Positions 54,613 to 64,000 of a stretch of 64,000 nt of DNA are shown here, in pieces. The notes below the pieces were generated by a model that saw only the letters and a list, made by a program, of their open reading frames with translations, searched no databases and had not been told where the DNA came from. The position numbers were made by a program, and so were the translations under genes. Origin of the DNA: Trichostrongylus colubriformis (Eukaryota > Nematoda > Chromadorea > Rhabditida > Trichostrongylidae); assembly GCA_963978905.1 (NCBI GenBank), contig OZ022258.1, positions 50,824,591 through 50,888,590 on the forward strand, given 5' to 3'. Each line of letters starts with the position of its first letter. Within the stretch, counting starts at the first letter, position 1.

Positions 54613-54866
54613 GCACATTCTAGTTCCATTCAGAATCGTGATGGCGGGTGAATGTAATGTGGCCTATACAATGACTTGCGGTGGCCAGCCGATGTGCAAG
54701 TCAGTGCATTTATCCTCCCAGACGATTCTGGTACCAATTCGCCGACCCCGGAGGGATGGAAGGCTTGGTTGGCCTGGGCGGGCGTTGATGCGGGATTTGA
54801 TCCCGGCACCATGAGAGTGGGGTGTGCGCCACCTGTCACTACACCACCTCCGCCCCATGCTTCAAT
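54613..54866 (-). mobile_element. tRNA-derived SINE, copy 1
   Basis: On the minus strand the 5' head GGCGGAGGTGGTGTAGTGAC contains an A box (TGGTGTAGTGA), and GGGATCAAATCCCGC serves as a B box about 45 bp on; a shared tail follows to AGTCATTGTATAGGCC and CACGATTCTGAATGGAACTAG. The copy at 60126-60368 matches end to end. Confidence 0.75.
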
Positions 54867-54999
54867 ATAAACCGTAAGTGAAGGCGAAAAGTGGCAAATG
54901 GCGCCTCTATCGTATGATACTTGATCATAACATGGTCCGTGTCTTGCCAACCAAACAAATTTTCACACTTTCATACTCCCACAACACGTTCACATGCTA

Positions 55000-55660
55000 C
55001 CATACCGTGAAGAACTCCTTGGCTGACTTGATTCGGTAACCTATAACTCACGGGCCTAGCAAAATAGTGCATAGGGTAGACCATAATCAAAATATTCGAA
55101 AGAAAGTCTCAAGCATGGCGCATTTGCACGCAATAACTGGCTATCTAAAGTAATAAAAGGTGATATGCCCATTGCTGTTACTGACCTATGGATCTTCCCT
55201 TCACACGCTAGAAGGAATGTTTCCGCATTTCTTCATGGAAGTCTACTTGGAGACGAAATCACGCAGGATTTGGGGTGATCGTTGCAATTTGAAAAATAAC
55301 TGAATATCCTTCACGATGCTTAGTCTCCCATGCGAATCTTGGGCTAATTAGATGTATTAGAAGAAATGACTGCTTGCCTGCGTGGGAAACAGCTGACCAG
55401 CTTGCGACAAGCGCCTTTATTAGTTTTCCTGCCCTGCCCACTTTACAACCATTAGGTGTACAATAAGTTCATTCGGTATTTCATCTCATTCTTTCACAAA
55501 GGTCCAGAAGGCACTTTTAAAGCTTCACTCGAAAATTATCTCTATAATTGCTTTATTTGCCTAAGAGCATTCCTTTTAAAACTTTGACTTCAAACGAAGA
55601 AGACCAGGTGCCGAGCGATATTTTACTTCCGCGTTTTTCATTCTGAGCCTTGAAAATACG
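55000..55660. other. No gene recognised
   Basis: No splice-bounded frame, repeat copy or RNA signature noticed. Confidence 0.35.
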
Positions 55661-55729
55661 ACTTCTGATTCTAAAAACAAATAACATAATTCTTTGAAGC
55701 AGAAATGAATTTATTCAATTTATTTATAG

Positions 55730-55926
55730 ACTTAATCGAAAACCCAAGAAAACGCAGTGAAACGGAGACGATTTGTAATCGAACGAAATTTCGTGCAACA
55801 CGATACATATTGCCTGGCTTGCCAAAAATTACCCCTAACCTAATACATATTCTTCTTTCTCGCACGACAAAGGTATACGCAAAACAGATGCGAATCGTGA
55901 AATTTGCCTGCTCATATGTACTATGA
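55730..55926 (+). CDS. Possible exon, unrecognised
   Basis: Acceptor ATTTATTTATAG, then 63 codons in the phase left by 51029 (LIENPRKRSETETICNRTKF, GLPKITPNLIHILLSRTTK) to a TGA at 55924. AT-rich, and the minus strand is also open, so weak. No resemblance to the GGT C-terminus. Confidence 0.25.
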
Positions 55927-56944
55927 AAAGTGGAGTTTTCCATGGGTGAAGGCCAACCTTCAGACTAATGCTTCGATTTTTCCGTCATTTCTCGTCGACC
56001 CCTACAAAGTTTGAAGAAAACTTTCAGGGAGAGCGTGTTCGGACTTAATGTTCTAGTGGGGAGCTCCAATTCCACTCGTTCAGATACGTGGTGTTAATTA
56101 TCTTAATTATCTGATAAATAAAGACCACTTCATCCTCTGCTACACTAGATTCCTTTTTTTTTCTCTCTTTAGTTTCAGTGCGAAAGCCACGACCGTAATA
56201 CTTCTCCCGCGCGAGCTAGATGTTACTCCAAGTGCAAACATCGGTGGCAGGCCTGATGGTGTTCCGATGGGCGGTACCACGTTGAAAAAAAATTGCTGAA
56301 GTAACTGGCCAGAAGAAGACTTCTGATAGGAAGCAACAGCTCAGTGGATGTCCAAGAACCGGAAGAGTTCGATCATAAACTTATTTAGTAGCGGGTACCA
56401 AGCTCGCATACGATCAGCCGCATCGCAACGTTCCGCTTGACATCTCGACGACTTGCGATTAATTATGCAGCATAGTCATTGACAATAAAAACTGGATCTC
56501 AGAAAGTAGGCGATAGTAGTGTGATCTAAATAATCTTGCAGCACATATCCGAACCGTACCTAAGGAAGATTTCCGAACCGTCGGTGGAAATTGGGAGCAA
56601 TTACGAGCTCCTACATCTAAAAAATTTGACACTCATCGATAAATTTTTCCTCCCTTGTTAATGGGACTGATGTACAGATCTGTATTTCTGGCATCCTGGA
56701 CTAGTGTCGTACCAATTCAACGATCATAAAAGATTTTCGGCCCAGATAGGCTTTGATATAAAACTTGACTCCCGACTATGCGAGTAAAAGTTGCCAGATT
56801 TGATGCTATATTACAGAGTGCGGCAAAAGCATGACCACTTTGACAAGACCACACCATACTAAGAAGAAGTATCACCATCAATTCCACTAATATATGTATG
56901 ATGAACGATCTTTCTTCAACAAACATTTCATAGTACATCTGTTA

Positions 56945-57240
56945 CAAGTGTTGAGTTATGGGCCAAGGCTTCGACCTCGGACGGGACTCGAACTCGCACC
57001 CATGCTTTCCGAGCATATGTGCTAATCCATTACACCACCGAGTCCCCTTTTACCTTAACCCAGATCCTATATGGTATGTTTGCCATAGCTTATCAGCACT
57101 CATTCACACGTATAGGATGTTGCCCGGAAAGCATAGAAGAGTGTAGCAAAATATGGCACATATGCCCGGAAAGGATGGAGTGCGGGTTCGAGTCCCGTCC
57201 GAGATCGAAGCTTTTGCTTATTCAGCATACTTGTAACAAC
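56945..57240. repeat. Inverted pair of a tRNA-like repeat
   Basis: Minus strand from 57043: GACTCGGTGGTGTAATGGAT has an A box; AGTTCGAGTCC is a B box; 5' GACTCGG and 3' CCGAGGT can pair as an acceptor stem with one mismatch, and TATGC/GCATG as an anticodon stem. A plus-strand partner at 57135-57215 repeats ACATATGCCCGGAAAG and GGGTTCGAGTCCCGTCCGAG but has lost the A-box half. The anticodon loop lacks U33 and the T stem is imperfect, so a tRNA pseudogene or SINE rather than a working tRNA. Confidence 0.6.
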
Positions 57241-57849
57241 TTTCGCAACGCAGGCTGCGGCGAAAATGAGCAGCTATCAAAAAACAAAAATATCAAAATC
57301 AATTTCATAATATGTCTCCGGAATTCGATACGATCTCATTTGGCTTAAATATAGCCGAACACGGCAAAGAAAAGTATCTGTCGTGGGTCCAAGTGATCGT
57401 TTTGCAAATTGTACCATAATTTCTCCAAGGTAGCGTAGCTTCCAAAAATTGACTGAGTTTTGCAAAGTTCCACAAATCCGACGATAAGTGAGCCACAGCC
57501 AATCAGCTAAACCAACTGCAGGATGTCACCCAGAGACATGCACATTCCTAGATGACACCTCACATCGAGTACAATTTGGATGATTTCTACCAAGACTCAG
57601 CTAGGTCCCATAAAGCGTGATCACGCCAATAGTGGTTTCAGAATAGCCTGTACAATGTCGCTTCACTGAGGAGCATGGATCTTGATTTGCATGATACTTT
57701 TCGGAGCTTTGGAAGCTGACGTGTGCACTACCCATCACAGGTCATTCCAATCTCTTTTAGCTATGGAAGTTTAGGAAGGTTTTCACGACGATCACCTGCG
57801 ACCGACGGCATACACTTTCTCTCATCGTTTTTATCAGCGTGTGCGAGTC

Positions 57850-57990
57850 ATAGGCGTCTCATCAAATTCTGAAAACGCATTATAGAAAGGGTATTTAGGG
57901 TTGGAAGGGGGAGGGATCGCATGGTAATTTGGAAGTTGAGGGGTTGTGTTTAAGGTTGGAGACGGGTCGTATTTTCCGCAACTTGCATTG
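57850..57990. repeat. Worn E-family copy
   Basis: GGGTATTTAGGGTTGGAAGGGGGAGGG...GGAGACGGGTCGTATTTTCC resembles the 115-bp copy at 50.2 kb; ends are not clear. Confidence 0.35.
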
Positions 57991-58523
57991 GCAAATCTTC
58001 GATACCCACGCACACTTAGAGAGAGACCATGACCATATCGCAGAGAATAATTTGGCCCGGTCGTATTAGGTGGAAGTGGGTGTAGTTATCGATTGACAAC
58101 CTCCTTTTTTTCAAGAAACTGCTCGAGAATAGTGGTGCAAGTGTTCCGACCGGCTTTCCAGGAGGTCAGGACACCAGTGTTGTGTGGAGGGTAATTCGCT
58201 ATAAAAACGGGGAAATTAACACTATTGTAAGACTAAAACATTGTATTATGGACTGTTACAGTGAGTAGCTTCCACCTTCATCATAGATCGTATCTGCTTT
58301 CAGCCAGAAACTGTTTTCAATGGAAAATGCCTTAAGTTAATCATTTGAGTAACAATTATCCAACTTAACTACATATTTAACTTCACAAATATCTGCCTCT
58401 ATTCTTCAACCTTTATCTTTAACATAAGTAGACCAGCCATGAAGCCAAGACCTTGTAATTAGTGGTAAATCAGTCGTCTCATGAAGTAAAACCACTCATG
58501 TGTGACCTGACCCACACACTAAT

Positions 58524-58703
58524 TACCGGAACGGGTGTATGTCGTTTGGCGCGGCCCTTGCGGCTAATTTGCCAATGGGGCGCATGGCCCGTCTGGACTC
58601 TCTCAGATTAACCTAAGCCTTTTTAGGGGAGGAGCTTTGGCAGTGCCCCATTGGCAAATTACCTCCAAGGGGCCGCGCCAAACGACCGTCTCCCTTACCG
58701 GAA
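58524..58703. repeat. 180-bp MITE with ~55-bp inverted ends
   Basis: TTACCGGAACGGGTGTATGT CGTTTGGCGCGGCC...TTGCCAATGGGGC mirrors GCCCCATTGGCAAATTACCT...GGCCGCGCCAAACGACCG..CTTACCGGAA. Adjoins the minus-strand exon at 58699-58928. Confidence 0.85.
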
Positions 58704-58928
58704 CACTTGCAACACACCCCGAGAATAGACGCAGGCAGCCCTGCGTCGAACGGGAGCAACATTTGGCTTGACTCTGTTGTGAGGTTGTAAAGAGTTCACT
58801 GATTTCTACGTCATCCTGTTCATTATCTCCGTCAGAGAAACTCAAAACTAATAAAAGTAATAAAACAAGAAAAGCCAACCATAAGCCATATTCTGTTCTA
58901 TCAAAAATATGTTTAGTTTTTGTGTTGG
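58699..58928 (-). CDS. Exon of a minus-strand membrane protein, unrecognised
   Basis: Minus strand: acceptor ATGAATTACAG, donor GTAAGG, 76 whole codons plus two carried bases. NTKTKHIFDRTEYGLW, then the hydrophobic LAFLVLLLLLVLSF, an acidic stretch (SDGDNEQDDVEISELF), and a cysteine-rich end (CCSRSTQGCLRLFSGC). Looks like a transmembrane segment followed by a cysteine-bearing domain. The donor lies in the tip of the adjacent MITE. No partner exons identified. Confidence 0.5.
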
Positions 58929-59890
58929 CTGTAATTCATATTGTGTTTTAAAACAGTGTAATGGCGCCCCAGTTGACATTATTGTGCAATTTATTTTTTA
59001 ACAGAAACTCCAGTAATGTTTCTCCGCCCCTACTTATTACCTCTACTTGACGTCTCACCACTCTTTCAACTGATTGCTTGAGAAAAATTTTCTTGCCCTG
59101 ATTTGAAGAAATTGTCAAAAATCATCGAGTTGTGGCGGAAAAACTGAATGTGGAAAGAGAGCGACGTGACTTTCCAAGCAACCAATTGGTGAAATTTGCA
59201 GAAGGGGTCGGGACTAACAATAAGTACGAGATGAATAGTTGGTCAAACTTCCTAGGGTAAAATATGGTGTTTTAATCGATTGCTGTTTCGGTCAATTTTC
59301 TTAGACTAAACCACTGAAAAACGGCCCCATTATGACGGACACAAACTGAATGATGTGTCGTAAAGCAGAAAAATCGTCTCCGAATGATATATGAGATTCT
59401 GCGAAAACTTGTAATTTTACATAAAAAAGTTCCGTTTGAAAAAGACACTACTTACGGAATTACCCAATACAATAAATTCTTATTGCCACTTTGTATTTTA
59501 AGGTATAGCCTACCATCACATATGATGTAGACTCATACTTGTTTTCTACAACGCTCACATCTGTTTGTAAGTAGTAAACAGTTTCAATGACAAGACCAAT
59601 TAGGTAGTACGTTTCATTGTTTTTTGCAATTTTAATGAGGCTGTTTGGTAGAAATTGCGATATTTATCGTTTGTAGCGGTAGGAAGCAGACAGTATAGTC
59701 GTCCCCGGAGATTTACCGTGCACAGCTGCTCACGGTACAGTATACCCTTCCCTCGAAAGAAATGCCTTGATCGCTAATGAGAAGCTTATTCCGAAAAACC
59801 ACACGAAAGACTCGCATACCAAACAGCGGACTTTAACCGTTCAATCGAAAACAAAAAACGGACGGAAGATCTATAGGCCGAAGAAGGTCA
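58929..59890. other. No gene recognised
   Basis: AT-rich, no repeat copies or splice-bounded frames noticed. Upstream exons of the minus-strand gene could lie here. Confidence 0.3.
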
Positions 59891-60125
59891 AAGACTGTAC
59901 ACGAAATGTTTGTGCAAAAAAAAGCTATGAAAAAGTCAAATAAATCTCGATGGAATCATACGCATAAGACATCTGGAAAGGATCCACCTCAGCGAAATCG
60001 TTGGTCTTTCACATGGATTTGCCCTATTCTCCTTCATCGAACAATTAGAAGACCAAGTCTGTCCTTCAAACCGAACCAAGGAGCTGCGAGTTGTTTGAAG
60101 TTTGTTGGTGTTGAACAACTCCTTT

Positions 60126-60368
60126 TTGGGATTCTAGTTCCATTCAGAATCGTGATGGTTGGTGAATGTGATGTGGTCTCTACAATGACTCGCGGTGACC
60201 AGCTGATGTACAATTCAGTTTTATCCTCCCAGACGAGTCTGGTACCAACTTGCCGACCCTGGAGGAATGGAAGGCTTGGTTGGCCTGGGCGGGCGTTGAT
60301 GCGGGATTTGATCCCCGTACCATAAGAGTGGTGATTGCGCCACCTGCCACTACACCACCTCGGCACTG
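60126..60368 (-). mobile_element. tRNA-derived SINE, copy 2
   Basis: Same head (GTGGTGTAGTGGCAGGTGGC, GGGATCAAATCCCGC) and tail (GGTACCAGACTCGTCTGGGAG, CACGATTCTGAATGGAACTAG) as copy 1, about 85% alike by eye. Confidence 0.75.
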
Positions 60369-60599
60369 GAGTAGTATGCATATCATGGTAAGTAAAGGGG
60401 GTGGTGACTAGTGGCACAACTACCATATTGACGGTCTGAGAATGAAATCAAGATCGATACACAACCGGATAAGCGAAGCCTTTTTCGCTTGACTGTTACT
60501 AGATACTTCAGATCAGTCGCACTGACTTGTACACTGCTGCAACCTATGCATGAACCAAATGGCTTCTATCGTGTCCGAGACGGTACCATCACGATCTTT

Positions 60600-60740
60600 T
60601 TTAGAAAGGCACTTTGAGTTTTTAGTTTTTTAGAAAGGCACTTTGAGTTTTTAGAAAGACATTTTGAATTCAAATCGAAAGCGTCGATCGGGGAGGTCGT
60701 GCTTCTCAAGAGTTTGCCTCGACAATAGGCTTGACCCTGA
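60600..60740. repeat. Short tandem repeat beside an E-family end
   Basis: TTTTTAGAAAGGCACTTTGAG is repeated twice (60599-60652), with a third diverged unit; TTTGCCTCGACAATAGGCTTGACCC at 60713-60738 is an E-family terminus. Confidence 0.5.
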
Positions 60741-61139
60741 ACTGCCCCCCTATCCACGATCGGCGGGCTATTCCAACAAATGTGGAAGATTTAATGCTGT
60801 TGGTGAAGACTCACTCTTAACATTTTATCTCACGCTATTTATTTATTTACCTTCACACAAGCGCTGCTTCCTTCACTGTAGGTAGCAAAAGTACCCCTCC
60901 ATAGTGCAAGAAATTCTGTAGAATAACCACTTTTGGGCTCTAACAGCCCTATTGTCTCCAAATTCCATTGCAAATTGAGACTGTGCACTAGCGCCCGACT
61001 GAATCGGATAACAAGCATCACGCCCCGCCCACTTTTGTATACAGTTCCCAGTATGCTCATCCCATCATTTGCGCTATATAAGCTCGTTTTTATCTTATTT
61101 TATATCCAAACATTCCAATAGCTTGTATCAACATTCTAG

Positions 61140-61403
61140 TTCGTGCAAATCGTCATTTACCAAAAAATCTTTCGGGTACGCCACGCACTTAGTGGTTCCT
61201 CTAAGAGTCGTGGAAATCTCGTGACATCCACTAACCATGCTCTACTGCAGAGAAGAATACGTGTGATAAGTTTTCATTGTTCAGATTTCAAAGATATTAA
61301 GCTCAGCTCACGAGGAGTAATAGACAAATATAAAGACGCGATTCGAACTCTCTGGCTATTACAACTTTATCCCCATTTTTCCCATACAGTACCACAACAC
61401 TGA
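61140..61403 (+). CDS. Possible terminal exon, unrecognised
   Basis: After the acceptor ACATTCTAG the frame is open for 87 codons (FVQIVIYQKIFRVRHALSGS, SSRGVIDKYKDAIRTLWLLQ) to TGA at 61401. Better than chance but no family and no partner exon found. Confidence 0.3.
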   Translation, partial: FVQIVIYQKIFRVRHALSGSSKSRGNLVTSTNHALLQRRIRVISFHCSDFKDIKLSSRGVIDKYKDAIRTLWLLQLYPHFSHTVPQH

Positions 61404-61570
61404 GCACTCAATAGGTTTTATCCGTGGACACCATACCAAGGAAGCTACAGATACTCAAAGAACTCATTTCATGGGAGCAAACCAGGCCTACGTTTCTACC
61501 AGCCTCATTCGAGGCGCAGCTGGCAAGCGGGGTCCCTCTCTTTTCCTTTCCATCAGATGTTCCACTCCAC

Positions 61571-61902
61571 CTTGAAGGCACACTCCGCGATAATCAGTTA
61601 GGTCGATTTGCCTGCTTGGAACTGTAGATCCATGGGTAACTAGTGAGGCTGCACCTTTCTCGCGTCGCCACGGTGCACTATCACGGCGCTACACCTGCAC
61701 GAATCCACGCCGACCACACCCACTTGAGCTTCCTCATTGGTCAACTGAGCAAAATGGGTGGCCTCGGATTGGGTTCTAGCAAGTGTAGTGCCGTGATAGT
61801 GCGCCATGACGACGAGAGTAAGGTGCAGCTCGACTGGTTACCCAATGATCCACTTTCCATGAGGAAGTCAATCCATCTGGTAATCGCGAAATGTGCCTTT
61901 GA
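61571..61902. mobile_element. TIR element family M3, longest copy
   Basis: CTTGAAGGCACACTCCGCGA and TCGCGAAATGTGCCTTTGAA ends; inner inverted TATCACGGCGCTACACCTGC / GCAAGTGTAGTGCCGTGATA and a CACACCCACTTGAGC centre. Confidence 0.8.
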
Positions 61903-63255
61903 ACAACAGATCGACAGTAGACTCGACACCGAAGACTACTGGCTATCAGCACGCTGAAATTGTTTAGGCATATTCATTCATATGCATCGATGAATTTAGA
62001 CGAAAATAGAAGCGTAATGAATCAAAAGTCATTTTCTACCATATTATATACAGACGATGTCGATGTATATCCCTTTGACAGCACAGTTCTTGTCTTCTCT
62101 CATTTTCAGGATGATATGATGCACGCTTTAAAAAAGGAATTCCTTGCGATCTCTTGAAAGGAACTGTTCATCGGACAGGTACTTTGCGATGAACTTCCCC
62201 TCATCGAAGTGGCCCGAATGGCACCGCCGGGCAGTCCTGCGTTCAGCACTTTTGGAACTTTTTTTGAAAGCTACAGTGCGCTCACTTGAACGCGTATCCC
62301 TACTGTGCCATCCTTTTTGTAGTTAATCTGAGCTCCACAAATAAGCGACACAGTACAGTGGGAAGGCGAAGTGCGTGCTACACTTCAAAGTGTATTTGAC
62401 AGAGCTATTCAACGAGTATTAGACATCAAAAGAAGCAGCTCTAACGAAAACTCCGTTGTCTTCATGTGACATATCTCATAATATCTCAAGTTGGTCTCAT
62501 GCTTGTTTTCTCATAAAAGCTAACGTTTAGACTGTCAACAAATCCAATTACCCGATTAATATGACAGGCGTAATTGGCCTCCCCATATGTTGCAATTGTT
62601 TGCAAATCCTCATGAATTGAAGCCTTCATCTTGATAACTCACCCCTAAGTTCTATTATAAAATATACAGAAAAAGTTTAATCGAGGGCAATCCCTTTATG
62701 TCAATTGGCTGAGAAGTTTCGAAGCACACACGAGTTGTACATTCTTCATGTGGTTGATCTGGGTGTGTAGCTCATGGCGAATCGTTAACTCATGCAAGAG
62801 TGGATAATGAAGACTTTTGCAACACCACGCGAATCGCGCACATGAGGCGTTACTATCTTTTATGAGCTTCGTCTGCACGGAGCACGCACGAATTCGAGCG
62901 GTTGAAAGGTCAGAGCTACGGAACTTCTTTTATATAGGACCATAGCGGGATTTTAGTAGATAAAAGCCTTGACATTGTACCAACTCAGCTAGAAGGAATT
63001 TTCTTTCCGAAAACATTGAATCACGAATCAGATCTCCGACTTCAATTTTTGGAACCAAAGAGCCTTAGAAATCGCTATAAAAATCCTCATCCTCTGGCTT
63101 CCTTTGCTACACTCGATCCTTCATTTCTCTTATCCATATCGGGAATGTTTGCGGTTTTTTTTATTACAGATCATAAAACTCTTATTACGCGCTTCTCCAC
63201 GTACTATTCTTTCCAAACCACTAAATTATAATTTTTCAGTCAAGCAGTAAACAAA

Positions 63256-63435
63256 ATGGCCGATGTTGTAGAACTGTTGCCCGCATCAGCGGATATACGT
63301 TATATGATGTCCTTCACGTACCTTATATTGGCTATAATCGGCATCATTCCGAACATTATTCTTGCTGTAACACTTATCAAGGTTGGTGAAGTTGATCCAT
63401 CCGCATCAGACAGCTTTGAAAATAAAAGTGAATAA
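63256..63435 (+). CDS. Small single-pass membrane protein or terminal exon
   Basis: TATAATTTTTCAG ends 16 bp before the ATG at 63256, the arrangement of a trans-splice or leader acceptor. The 59-residue frame reads MADVVELLPASADIRYMMSF, then TYLILAIIGIIPNIILAVTL (one hydrophobic span), then KVGEVDPSASDSFENKSE and TAA. A weak GTTGGT after LIK could make it a first exon of a longer membrane protein such as a chemoreceptor. Function unknown. Confidence 0.5.
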   Translation: MADVVELLPASADIRYMMSFTYLILAIIGIIPNIILAVTLIKVGEVDPSASDSFENKSE

Positions 63436-64000
63436 ACGAGCGAGTGCAGTTGAGAGAGCGGTACGAGGCGCTGCTAGCATATGTCTGATCTGTGGATGGA
63501 ATCCTACCCAGGCCGATGAAGCCATCCATCCCGTAAAGGAAACCCTCATGGAAATTCCATGATTTCAATGCTTTTCGAAATCGCTCCGATAGATACACTA
63601 GTACAGGAGCAAAAATATGAAAAGAACCGAAAAAAGACCTCTTGTCCTAAAACCGAAATTGAATAATTGGAAGAAGTGCAACTCATTTGAAATTCCGTAG
63701 AGCAACATTTGAGCAGCTGTCGGCGGCAGCAAGCAGATCAAATTCTCGCGCTTAATGTTAATTTATTCTCACGCTGCTACCTGACCACATGACCGACTCT
63801 TCTTTCTCCTCCACTCCCTTGCGGCCGCGTCCGCTCGGACGTCCACACTGTGGGATGTCTGCAGAACCTCGTTTCAACTATACACACTATCCATTTGTGT
63901 CGCGACCACAGAGACTTTTCGAAACCACATTTGCGTTCAGCAGGAAAAACCTAATGCACTCCATGTACGGCCGTTTATTAGCCTCGGTATTTCGAGTAGA
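63436..64000. other. No gene recognised
   Basis: Downstream of the small membrane ORF. A minus-strand frame (63377-63598) is open but has no supporting signals. Confidence 0.3.

Overview
The window looks like nuclear DNA of a parasitic clade V (strongylid/hookworm-type) nematode. Coding exons are short and open with T-rich ...TTTCAG acceptors. Introns range from about 40 bp to more than 7 kb. The rest is dense with mariner, Tc3-like, LINE, SINE, MITE and foldback sequence. No bacterial operon, rRNA gene or CRISPR array is present. All gene models come from reading splice signals, codon phase and paralogy by eye.

The main content is two tandem plus-strand genes that I read as gamma-glutamyltransferase-like (GGT, peptidase family T3) paralogs. 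Gene 1 enters from the left edge: exons at 260-335, 8255-8306, 8464-8601, 10116-10212, 10254 onward, 11092-11174, 12357-12498, 13840-14034, 14464-14539 and 17014-17099 (stop). Gene 2 starts at 18605 after an acceptor-like signal and runs to at least 51029. It encodes a basic cytoplasmic tail, one membrane anchor, and then the large and small GGT subunits. Small-subunit exons of the two genes match in order, phase and sequence; two of them are 76-nt exons with the same phase. Residues used for catalysis in true GGTs appear replaced in both (nucleophile Thr, oxyanion Ser-Ser), which suggests surface-anchored pseudoenzymes or strongly diverged enzymes.

Layout. 0.3-17 kb: gene 1, with a 1.4-kb foldback and an inverted Tc3-like element in its 7.9-kb intron. 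18.6-30 kb: 5' half of gene 2, with a LINE fragment and a 0.5-kb TIR element; a 2.5-kb palindrome lies in the 26.6-30 kb intron. 30-38 kb: mariner remnants and the middle exons. 38-46 kb: two inverted copies of a large C-tract TIR element around the first small-subunit exons. 46-51 kb: duplicated repeat blocks and the last recognised exons. 51-64 kb: mostly repeats (a mariner-type element, two SINE copies, a paired tRNA-like repeat, several MITEs), one convincing minus-strand membrane-protein exon at 58.7-58.9 kb, and a small single-pass membrane ORF at 63.3 kb.

Not resolved: the region between the large and small subunits of gene 1 (10.25-11.09 kb), the exon or exons before 42.2 kb in gene 2, and the terminal exon of gene 2.
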